NCBI GenBank assembly: GCA_007134695.1
Contig: SLKI01000034.1
Span: forward strand, 1-54,470
Source: Balneolaceae bacterium
GTDB lineage: Bacteria > Bacteroidota > Rhodothermia > Balneolales > Balneolaceae
Direction: 5' to 3'
DNA length: 54,470 bases
The stretch's first letter is position 1, and each line of letters begins with the position of its first letter. Both the position numbers and the translations under genes were made by a program. Positions 9,254 through 17,900 of the stretch are shown here, in pieces. Under the pieces are notes generated by a model that made no database searches, was not told the DNA's origin, and was given only the letters and a program-made list of their open reading frames with translations.

Positions 9254-10659
9254 TCCAATTTGTCTACCAGTGCTGTTGCCTCTTCAACGATAGATCGTGC
9301 CGCTTCCGGACTGCCTGCTTCGGAATAGATTCTCAGTACCGGTTCGGTTCCGGAAGGGCGGACCAGCAGCCAGGAGCCATCTTCGAGAAGATGCTTGACG
9401 CCGTCGGTAAACTCCCAGGTATCAACTGATTTTCCGTCAATCCGGGCCAACTTCTTCTTTTTGCAATACTCCATCATGGCCAGCTTTTTCGATTCCTCTG
9501 TATGGAGATCATTTCGATAGGTCGCGTGAACTCCAAATTCATCAAAAAGATCCTGGACCAGTTCACTCAATTTCTTACCGGCCTTGACCACCATTTCGGT
9601 AATGAGAAGCCCGATGTAGATGCCATCCCGTTCCGGTATATGCCCTTTGACGGCAAGCCCTCCCGACTCTTCTCCGCCAACCAGTATATCGCCGTCGACA
9701 AACTTTTCTGCAATATATTTGAACCCGATCGGCGTGGTCTGGATCGGCAGATTGTACGCTTCGGCCTGTTTGTCGAGCATGTTGGTTGTCGAGAAGGTTT
9801 TTACGATTGTACCATTCATACCCTTTTCGCGGTTCAGGTATTTGACCAGCAGGCTGAGCATTTGATGTGAGTTGACAAATCGACCGGTTTCATCAATCAT
9901 CCCGATGCGGTCGGCATCGCCGTCATTGGCCAGCCCCACAGCACAGCCTTTCTCCTTTACAAATGCCGAAAGCTCACTCAGGTTCTTTTCGATCGGTTCG
10001 GGTGGTGTTCCGTTGAAGGAGGGGTTGTAATCTCCGTGGATCTCACTCACCTGTTCACCCAGCAACTCTCCTACCAGGCCGCGGCCAGAGCCGAACATCG
10101 GATCGTGTGCAATTCGGATACCACTGTTGCGGATCGCTTCCAGGTCGATCTTTTCACGGATAACATCGAGATATTGTTCGGTCAGAGGAAACTCCTCGAT
10201 TTGGCCTTGTGCCGTGTACGTATCGTAGCTGCCTGTCTCCAGAGAGGGGTCATAATGATCGTATCGGCGTTCTACTTTTTCGATCTGTTCCGGTGTAGCA
10301 GGCCCGCCAAAAGGAGCTTTGATTTTAAATCCGTTATACTCGGGCGGGTTATGGCTTGCCGTGATAACAATACCGACCGCATTATACTCCAGTGCTCCCC
10401 AGCTGACAGCGGGAGTGGGAGCTATTTTGTCGGCGATCCGGACCGGAACGTCCATGGCGGCAAAAACCGTAGCGACATGCCGGGCAAACTGCTTGCCCAT
10501 AAAACGGGTATCGTACCCGATCACAACACCGTTTTCGGTTACAGACTCCTCTTTGATCCATCTTGCGGTTGCCTGAGTGACGATCGAAAGGTTTTTAAAC
10601 GTATAATCTTTTGCGATGACAGCTCTCCAGCCGTCGGTACCAAATTTGATTTCTGACAT
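9250..10659 (-). CDS. phosphoglucomutase/phosphomannomutase family protein
   Basis: 469-residue alpha-D-phosphohexomutase. The phosphoserine loop is TASHNPPEYNG, the Mg2+ loop DGDADR, the sugar-binding loop GGEESGG and the C-terminal phosphate-binding loop RPSGTEPVLR. Family members interconvert hexose 1- and 6-phosphates for glycogen, LPS or exopolysaccharide sugar supply; Glc versus Man specificity cannot be read reliably here, and the short length resembles archaeal and Bacteroidota PGM/PMM proteins. Start ATG at 10659 is 36 bases after the oxyR stop. It overlaps the ATPase start by 4 bases, so oxyR, this gene, the ATPase and the peptidase probably form one transcription unit. Confidence 0.92.
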   Translation of the reverse strand: MSEIKFGTDGWRAVIAKDYTFKNLSIVTQATARWIKEESVTENGVVIGYDTRFMGKQFARHVATVFAAMDVPVRIADKIAPTPAVSWGALEYNAVGIVITASHNPPEYNGFKIKAPFGGPATPEQIEKVERRYDHYDPSLETGSYDTYTAQGQIEEFPLTEQYLDVIREKIDLEAIRNSGIRIAHDPMFGSGRGLVGELLGEQVSEIHGDYNPSFNGTPPEPIEKNLSELSAFVKEKGCAVGLANDGDADRIGMIDETGRFVNSHQMLSLLVKYLNREKGMNGTIVKTFSTTNMLDKQAEAYNLPIQTTPIGFKYIAEKFVDGDILVGGEESGGLAVKGHIPERDGIYIGLLITEMVVKAGKKLSELVQDLFDEFGVHATYRNDLHTEESKKLAMMEYCKKKKLARIDGKSVDTWEFTDGVKHLLEDGSWLLVRPSGTEPVLRIYSEAGSPEAARSIVEEATALVDKLE

Positions 10660-10695
10660 GATGGATGAGGTCTATTTGTTATGGATAATCCAATA

Positions 10696-11628
10696 TCAAT
10701 CGATGACAAGTAACTTTTCATTCTTCTTCAATTCCGGTGGCAAATGGTCCTGAATCTGCTTCTTGAGTGCTTTGATCAACTTTTTCTTCAGAAATTCTCT
10801 CCCGTAAATCAGGCGCACTTTCCGACTCGGGACCGGTGCTTCAAACTGCTTGACCACCGCATTGGCGCAGTTTGAATCGAAATCCTGAACGGCGAGAATC
10901 GGCATCAGGGTCATTCCGAAATTCTGTTCAACCAATTTCTTCAAAGTTTCAAGGTTACCGCTCTCAAACCGGATCGACAGTCCGTTACCGCTGCGCGCTT
11001 TTTTGCACAGTTTGAGGGCCTGGTTTCGAAGGCAGTGCCCCTCGTTCATCAGCCAGACCTGCATATCTTCGATTTGGTTCACTTTGAGTGATTTGTTCTT
11101 ATTTAACGGATGATCTCCGGAAAGATAACCGACGAAAGGTTCCTTATAGAGCTCTTCAACGTAGATGTGGCTCTGTTCTGTGGGAGTGGCGATAATTCCC
11201 GCGTCAAGGGTATCATCAGTCAGCCCTTCGATAACATCCTGGGTGAGAAGTTCTTCGATCACCAGTTCCACTTCCGGATAGCTTTCCATAAAAGATTTTA
11301 AAAAGAGTGGCAGCAGATAGGGAGCAATCGTCGGAATCACACCGATCCGGAAAGTGCCGCGAAGGGTTTCATCCGACATACGTGCAATATCTTCGATATG
11401 CCGGGCCTGCTTGAGAATTTCGGTTGCTACTTGTATGATCTTCTCTCCAACTTCGGTTGGCACAACAGGTGAGCGTGAACGGTCGAAAATTTTGACCCCG
11501 AGCTGCTCTTCCAGTTTGTGAATCTGCATACTGAGTGTCGGTTGCGTGACATAGATTTTTTCTGCTGCCGTAGCGAAATGCCGATATTTGTTGACAGCTA
11601 CAATGTAGGATAGTTGTGTCAGGGTCAT
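10696..11628 (-). CDS. oxyR: OxyR-type LysR family peroxide sensor/regulator
   Basis: 310 residues: N-terminal LysR winged HTH (FATAAEKIYVTQPTLSMQIHKLE, about 17-40) and a substrate-binding-like sensor domain from about residue 91. Two cysteines, C199 and C208 (GHCLRNQALKLC), are at exactly the positions and spacing of the redox pair of E. coli OxyR (GHCLRDQ..). Peroxide oxidation of these to a disulphide switches OxyR on, and it then activates catalase, peroxidase and iron-sequestration genes. The regulator is first in a minus-strand cluster with a metal-export ATPase, and diverges from acyP across a 170-base spacer that should hold its own site. No catalase or ahpC gene is in the window. 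Confidence 0.9.
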   Translation of the reverse strand: MTLTQLSYIVAVNKYRHFATAAEKIYVTQPTLSMQIHKLEEQLGVKIFDRSRSPVVPTEVGEKIIQVATEILKQARHIEDIARMSDETLRGTFRIGVIPTIAPYLLPLFLKSFMESYPEVELVIEELLTQDVIEGLTDDTLDAGIIATPTEQSHIYVEELYKEPFVGYLSGDHPLNKNKSLKVNQIEDMQVWLMNEGHCLRNQALKLCKKARSGNGLSIRFESGNLETLKKLVEQNFGMTLMPILAVQDFDSNCANAVVKQFEAPVPSRKVRLIYGREFLKKKLIKALKKQIQDHLPPELKKNEKLLVID

Positions 11629-11798
11629 GCTGATAGACTCTAAATGAGATATTTGAGGAGATCAATTTACCGGTTTTTCGGGACTTCTGTAGAACTTGTG
11701 AACGCAGAGGGTGAATGAATAATTTAATGAGATTAAACGGTCGTTTTTCGATGGAGATCGAAATCAGAATCAGCCTAAGATTAAAATTTTAAATACGT

Positions 11799-12101
11799 AT
11801 GATTCAATCGAACAATAAGATAAGCAGACATATCACGGCAACCGGCAGAGTCCAGGGAGTCGGGTTCCGCCATTTTACACGGCAGACGGCACGGGAGCTG
11901 AATATTTCCGGCTGGGTTCGAAACTTAAAAGATGGAAGAGTCGAAGCGGTCGTTCAGGGCGAACCGTCCCGGGTGGAAGAGATGATCCAGAGATTTGGTC
12001 AGGGCCCTCCGGCCGCAAGGGTCGACGATCTCGAAGTCCGGGAGCCTGATGAGCATAAGGTCGAAGTGTTTGGATCGTTTACTGTCAAACGGACAGTTTA
12101 G
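11799..12101 (+). CDS. acyP: acylphosphatase
   Basis: 100 residues. The signature VQGVGFRHF (phosphate-binding loop with the essential Arg) and [17 protein letters not shown] (with the catalytic Asn) are both intact. The enzyme hydrolyses carboxyl-phosphate bonds such as those in acetyl phosphate or carbamoyl phosphate in the cytoplasm. It is slightly longer than the usual 90-98 residues because of a short N-terminal extension. Only 9 bases separate its stop from the thpR remnant, which in turn overlaps the hydrolase start, so the three look co-transcribed. Confidence 0.93.
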   Translation: MIQSNNKISRHITATGRVQGVGFRHFTRQTARELNISGWVRNLKDGRVEAVVQGEPSRVEEMIQRFGQGPPAARVDDLEVREPDEHKVEVFGSFTVKRTV

Positions 12102-12110
12102 AGTGCATCT

Positions 12111-12257
12111 ATGCGAACTTTTATTGCCATGCCGATTCCCGATTCAATCAGGGAGAGGCTTGCAGAAATCAACCGGGCACAGGTAAATGGTCTGAAGTGG
12201 GTTGGAGAGGATTTGAATCAGGAAGGGTACCCGGAAATCGGAAACTTGAACTCATGA
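12111..12257 (+). pseudogene. thpR (RNA 2',3'-cyclic phosphodiesterase) 5' remnant
   Basis: A 48-codon frame begins MRTFIAMPIPDSIRERLAEI and continues ..GLKWVGEDL. This matches the first 35 or so residues of the ThpR/LigT 2H phosphoesterases (MRxFIAxxxPxxIRERL ... GxRWVxxENLHLTLKFLGE). Right after GEDL, where HLTL should provide the first catalytic histidine, the sequence diverges and stops. Both HxT motifs are missing, so no enzyme can result. The reading suggests a deletion that joined the 5' end of thpR to the hydrolase gene. The remnant's TGA overlaps the hydrolase ATG (ATGA), so its translation may now act as a coupled leader. Confidence 0.65.
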
Positions 12258-13069
12258 AACGCATTATTCAAACACTACTTGTTATAGCGGGCGTTTGGCT
12301 GGCACTGGTTATGCTGATGTTTTTATTTCAGAATCGACTCATCTTTTATCCCGACAAGATCCTGCCTTACGATCCGTCGGCCTACAACCTTTCCTGGGAA
12401 GAGGCGTGGTTTGAAACCGATGACGGTAAAACGTTGCATGGATGGTATCTTCCGCATCACGAATCTGATCAAATCCTTCTTTTTTCTCATGGAAATGCCG
12501 GCAATATCGCCTATCGGCTCGGACTACTTGAAATGATGCATCGCAATGGACTCTCGGTTTTCATCTACGATTATCGCGGGTTTGGACAAAGTGAAGGGCG
12601 CCCGAACGAAAGAGGTGTCTACAGGGATGTTCGTGCCGCCTGGAACTACCTGACTGAGGGGCTGGAATACCGCCCCGATCAGATCGTCCTGTATGGCCGC
12701 TCTCTCGGCGGGCCTGTTTCAGCTCATCTTGCAGCGGATGTCGAGCCTTCCGGCCTGATTATCGAATCTACATTTACCAGCCTCAAAGATCTTGTTTCCG
12801 ATATCTACCCGTTTGTACCGACACTTCTGGTGCGTCAGCAGTTCGATACGATCGATTATCTTTCAAAGACTATGGTTCCGGTGCTGATACTTCACAGCAG
12901 AGATGACCGGTTGATCGGAATTCATCACGGCAAACGCCTCTATGAAGAGGCAAACCGCCCCCGCCGGTTTGTGGAGCTTCGTGGAGGACACGATGAGGTG
13001 TTCCGCATCTCGGGAGATCTCTATTTTCGAGAGCTTACCGGTTTTCTGGAAAAGTTGAGGGACCGGTAA
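12254..13069 (+). CDS. membrane-anchored alpha/beta hydrolase (YqkD/BEM46-like)
   Basis: 271 residues from ATG 12254. One N-terminal membrane segment (IIQTLLVIAGVWLALVMLMFLF) then an alpha/beta-hydrolase fold: oxyanion region FSHGNAGN, nucleophile GRSLGG, acid in HSRDDRLI, and His in GGHDEVF. The motif set is that of the BEM46/ABHD13-like family of serine hydrolases, mostly of unknown substrate. A longer frame with GTG at 12197 exists, but the ATG at 12254 starts directly at a typical anchor and overlaps the upstream stop, so it is preferred. The catalytic part would lie outside the cytoplasmic membrane or face it. Confidence 0.85.
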   Translation: MKRIIQTLLVIAGVWLALVMLMFLFQNRLIFYPDKILPYDPSAYNLSWEEAWFETDDGKTLHGWYLPHHESDQILLFSHGNAGNIAYRLGLLEMMHRNGLSVFIYDYRGFGQSEGRPNERGVYRDVRAAWNYLTEGLEYRPDQIVLYGRSLGGPVSAHLAADVEPSGLIIESTFTSLKDLVSDIYPFVPTLLVRQQFDTIDYLSKTMVPVLILHSRDDRLIGIHHGKRLYEEANRPRRFVELRGGHDEVFRISGDLYFRELTGFLEKLRDR

Positions 13070-13084
13070 AAATAAAACCTTCTG

Positions 13085-13759
13085 TTACAATTGAGGCCCT
13101 TCCCGTTCCGGAAACGGGCTGACTTCAATAATTTTTCGCATCGCCTGTAAGAGCAGATTGTCGTACATCAGGGGTCGGTTGGTCGAAAGGTGCAGGTGGT
13201 TGGTGTCGATCGTTCCCCAGGCGATCGCTTCGCCATTTTGGTTATCCCAGATCGCATATTTGGTTTCAAATCGCATCCTGTGTTGAACTTCTCCCTCGTG
13301 TCCGGCATAGCTGTCGCCGCGAATGATCTGTTCATACGGTTCAAACCGGTACTGATCCAGAATAATAACAAATCGGGATCCACGGTTCTGGCTTCCAAGC
13401 AAGGTGCCCTCTTCCGGCAGAATCATATTAAACGGTCCGTTCCGAACCTCCAGTTCACGCCGTTCAAACGGAACCTTTTCCTGGTCGAGATCCAGGTCAA
13501 AACCTCGAATCGTAGCTGTCGTGGTTTCAGAAAGAATCTGGTCAAGCCGCCCCTCGACGTGATCTCTCTCTTCCGGGCGAAATGCTCCAAATGAGTGGTC
13601 TGGAAACCGGTCAAAGAGCGGTTCAAGCTCAATCATTACCAGGGAAATGGAGCTTTGAAAGGTTCGATCTTCAAATTCCGAAACAAGATGCTGGTTCGGA
13701 GAACCGGCACAAGAGGTTATCAGAAATAGCAGTAGGGTGTAGGAAATCAATCGTTTCAT
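13085..13759 (-). CDS. lipoprotein of unknown function
   Basis: 224 residues from ATG at 13759, chosen because it places a clean SPase II signal (MKRLISYTLLLFLITSC) at the N-terminus; the longer frame to 13828 would add 23 residues of implausible leader. The mature part is mixed alpha/beta, ending in a strand-rich region with YAIWDNQNGEAIAWG. No family recognised. It converges on the hydrolase (15 bases between the stops) and lies downstream of another exported unknown on the same strand. Confidence 0.75.
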   Translation of the reverse strand: MKRLISYTLLLFLITSCAGSPNQHLVSEFEDRTFQSSISLVMIELEPLFDRFPDHSFGAFRPEERDHVEGRLDQILSETTTATIRGFDLDLDQEKVPFERRELEVRNGPFNMILPEEGTLLGSQNRGSRFVIILDQYRFEPYEQIIRGDSYAGHEGEVQHRMRFETKYAIWDNQNGEAIAWGTIDTNHLHLSTNRPLMYDNLLLQAMRKIIEVSPFPEREGPQL

Positions 13760-13978
13760 CCTGATCAATCGATGTATTAACTCAGTTCGGCCATGCCGCG
13801 CAACGGACATGCAAATTCTTGCATTCAAATGAATTCAAATTTTGAAGCTGCAAAACTTAATGCATTATTTCCCCGAAATGAAGCGGACAGACCGGTTCAA
13901 CCTTGAATTTTTACAAATTTTTGTAATTGAGCTGTTTTGCCTGTACCAATTGGTTCGGCAGACAGCTGATGTCATCGG

Positions 13979-14701
13979 TCAGCTGTCTTCCAGCAAGGAG
14001 TTGTAATGACGATAGAATTGCGTCACATCATCAGCATTACTGAAGTCGATGTCGTGTTCATTGGCAAACCTCTCCATCTGACTTCGATAAGCCTCATCGA
14101 CCGTTCGCATGATGTTTCTCTCGCGAAGTCTCAGTCGTTCCACTTCTCCGTTTGGCGATTTGAAATAGTAATAGGTGTCATCCATGTACTCGTCGATCTG
14201 AGTCGCCTGACCGTATGTAGGAATGTTCTCCTGGAAACTGGTTACATGGTTGGCAAAGAATCGAAGATCTCCATCCACGAGTAGCATAACGAACTTGTCC
14301 GGATCGAGGCGACTCGCATCGTATCCCTTGACGAACCGGTAGACCCGGTTATCGATACGCATCTCAAACTCCTGAATCTCGTCACCGCTGATTGCAAATG
14401 TTCTGAAACCGTCAGCGTACTCCACACGGTTTTCATAAGAGTTGTAGCGGATTTCGATCACTTCGGTCTGCCGCCCATTATTCAGGGTGACGGTACCCTC
14501 TTTAAACTCTTCAAGAAAAAATGGGTGGCCCCTTACATCTCTTGCCCCGACTCTCGGAATTCGATCCATTACTTCCAGCTGGAGAAGGGCATCTGCAGAT
14601 AGCGTTTGTCTGTCGCGTTCTTGTGCAGTGGCATTTTCTGTCGGCACAAGAAGTACCACAGTCATGACGGGTATGATAAATAGCAGCAACGATTTTTTCA
14701 T
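13979..14701 (-). CDS. exported protein of unknown function
   Basis: 240 residues with a Sec signal peptide (MKKSLLLFIIPVMTVVLLVP..ATA|QE). The mature protein alternates short strands and charged loops, with an acidic C-terminal helical section. It has no cysteine, membrane segment or motif that I recognise. It is transcribed away from dnaE. The 280-base spacer between them is AT-rich and shows no clear hairpin or repeat. Confidence 0.7.
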   Translation of the reverse strand: MKKSLLLFIIPVMTVVLLVPTENATAQERDRQTLSADALLQLEVMDRIPRVGARDVRGHPFFLEEFKEGTVTLNNGRQTEVIEIRYNSYENRVEYADGFRTFAISGDEIQEFEMRIDNRVYRFVKGYDASRLDPDKFVMLLVDGDLRFFANHVTSFQENIPTYGQATQIDEYMDDTYYYFKSPNGEVERLRLRERNIMRTVDEAYRSQMERFANEHDIDFSNADDVTQFYRHYNSLLEDS

Positions 14702-14981
14702 GGCTTTAAGATATCGGTTGATTGGCCGTTTAACATCTCTTCTATTAAATCAATTTGTTTGAAATGTGAAATTCAACCAAATCGTAACATTTTTAACATT
14801 CGAAACTGTAAAATATTGTTATTGGCTGATTCTCTCAACCGGTTGGAAAATGGTTTTTTAATTCCGGCAACGGTGGCTGAAAAGCGAATAAATTCAATGT
14901 GAAGATTTGAATGCTGGCACCTATATTTTGAGTCGGGAATACCATCATCACAGGATTTAAATTCACCTGCATCACACTCGA

Positions 14982-17900
14982 ATGTATCTGATTTTTGACA
15001 CGGAGACGACGGGTCTTCCGAACAACTACTCTGCACCACTGACCGATTTTGACAATTGGCCCCGATGTGTCCAGCTTGCCTGGCAGCTGCATGACGAGAA
15101 TGGTGTACTGATTTCCCGGGGCGACCGCATTATCCGGCCCGACGGCTTTACGATTCCATTCAACTCTGAAAAGGTGCATGGCATCTCAACCGAGCGGGCG
15201 AAAAGGGAGGGGGTTCCGCTCGATCAGGCACTCGATGAGTTTGGTGAAGATCTCGAACGGGCTCATTTTGTGATCGGCCACAATCTGGAATTCGATCTCA
15301 ACATCCTGGGTTCGGAGTATCTGAGAATGGAGCGGCAGAATCCGCTCACGGAGAAACATCCCGTCGATACCAAGGATGATGCGACCGACTACTGCAAGTT
15401 GCCGGGCGGCCGCGGCAAGTATAAATGGCCGACACTTGCCGAACTGCATGAAAAATTGTTCGACATCGGATTTGAAGAGGCTCACAATGCAGCAGCCGAT
15501 GTTGAAGCGACAGCACGCTGTTTTCTTGAACTGGTTCGTATAGAGGTGATTCGGTTGCGCTTTCCTTCCGGCATAGAGCACCCGGGAAAATCGCCTGCAG
15601 TCCGGGTCGATCCGGAAAACTACATGCCGAAGGTTCGCGAACTACAGAAACGTGGAGTAAAGACGCAGGAGGTGAGACATCAAGAGTCGATCGATCTTCC
15701 GGAAAAGGAGGAGGCGACTACCGATTCATCATTTTCGCACCTCCATGTACACTCGCAGTTTTCGGTTCTGCAGGGGACATCGAGCGTTGAAGAGCTGGTG
15801 GACAAGGCAAAAAAAGATGGAATGCCGGCCGTTGCCCTGACCGATCTGGGCAATATGTTCGGGACATTCAAATTTGTCAAGGCGGCTCATGAAGCGGAAA
15901 TCAAGCCGATCTTGGGGTGCGAATGTTATCTGGTGGAAGATCGTCACAAAAAGAAGTTTACCCGAGAGAACAGGGACCGCCGCTATCAGCAAATCTTTCT
16001 GGCCAAAAACTTGACCGGTTACCGAAATCTGTCGGAGCTCTGTTCCCTCGGATATATCGAAGGTTATTATTACAAATTTCCCCGGATCGACAAAGAGCTG
16101 GTAGAACGCTACAAGGGGGAGTTGATCACAACGACCGGAGGTCTGCGCGGCGAGGTGCCCGATTTGATCCTGAACCGTGGTGAGGAGGTTGCCGAAGAGG
16201 CATTTTGCTGGTGGCATGAACAGTTTGGTGAAGATTTCTATGTAGAACTGATCCGGCACGGCCTGGAAGAGGAGGAGCGTGTAAATGAGGTGTTGCTCAG
16301 ATTTGCCGACAAATATGGTGTGGAAGTGATCGCCACCAATAATGTTTTTTATCTCGAGGAGGAGGATGCCAAGGCGCACGACGCACTTCTCTGCATCGAC
16401 AATGGAGAGCTGATCGATACGCCGATCGGCCGGGGAAGAGGGAAGCGTTTCGGATTTCCTAACGACCAATATTATTTCAAATCGCAACGGGAGATGCGTC
16501 AGATTTTTGCAGACCGGCCGGATGCGATCGCCAATACACAGAAAATAGTGGACAAAATTGAGCCGATTGAACTTCAGCGTGATGTGATTCTGCCTGGCTA
16601 TGAGCTGCCGGAAGGATTTGAAAACGAAGATGAATACCTTCGCCACCTGAGTTACAAAGGCGCCGAAAATCGGTACGGTGAGGTGGATGATACGATTCGG
16701 GAGCGGCTCGACAGGGAACTTGGGATTATTGCAGAAATGGGATTCCCCGGTTACTTTCTGATCGTTCAGGATTTTATTGCGGCTGCAAAACGTATGGGAG
16801 TCTATGTGGGCCCCGGACGCGGCTCTGCCGCCGGTTCGGTCGTCGCCTACTGCATCGGGATTACAAATATCGATCCGTTCAAGTATGATCTGCTATTTGA
16901 GCGATTCCTGAATCCGGAGCGGGTCAGCATGCCTGATATCGATATCGATTTTGACGATGATGGCCGACAGAAAGTGATCGACTACGTCGTGGAGAAGTAT
17001 GGACGGGACCAGGTAGCCCACATCATCACGTTCGGGACGATGGCTGCCCGATCCTCGGTCCGGGATGTGGCCCGCGTACTCGATCTGCCGCTTTCTGATG
17101 CGGACCGCATCGCCAAACTGGTCCCCGAAACGATCGGTATCTCTCTTGAAGAGGCGTTTGAGCAGGTAAAAGAGCTGCGCGAGATCCGGGATGGCGAAGG
17201 GTTGGAAGCGCAGACTCTTCAGATGGCCGGAACGCTGGAGGGGTCGGTGCGGAATACCGGAATTCATGCTGCGGGCATCATTATCGCGCCCGACAAACTC
17301 ACCAACTATGTACCGGTTTGCACATCGAAAGACGCCGATCTTTATGTAACCCAGTTCGACGGCAAGGTGATTGAGGATGCCGGGATGCTGAAAATGGATT
17401 TCCTGGGCCTTAAAACCCTCTCTATTCTCAAGACCACCATCGAGATGGTGAAGCTCAACCACGGAAAACAGTACGACCTCGACCAAATTCCCCTGGACGA
17501 TGAGCGGACGTTTAAGATGTGCCAGAAGGGAGCCACGATCGGTACATTTCAGTTCGAGTCGGACGGAATGCGTAAGTATCTCAAGCAGCTCAAACCGACC
17601 AGCATCAACGACCTGATAGCGATGAACGCGCTCTACCGGCCCGGCCCGATGCAGTTCATTCCGGATTATATCCGCCGGAAACATGGCAAGGAGTCGGTCA
17701 CCTACCCTCACGATGATCTCAAGGAGATCCTTGAACCGACCTACGGGATTATGATCTACCAGGAGCAGATCATGATGGTTGCCCAGAAGATGGGTGGTTA
17801 CACGCTTGGCGAAGCCGATGTACTGAGGCGTATCATGGGAAAGAAGAAGCCGGAGCTGCTTCCGCCCGAAGAGGAAAAGTTTATGAAACGGGCAGTCGAA

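Noticed and set aside
12197-13069. Longer hydrolase start at GTG 12197
   Set aside because: It would add 19 residues of thpR-remnant DNA read in another frame, ahead of a good membrane anchor starting at ATG 12254.
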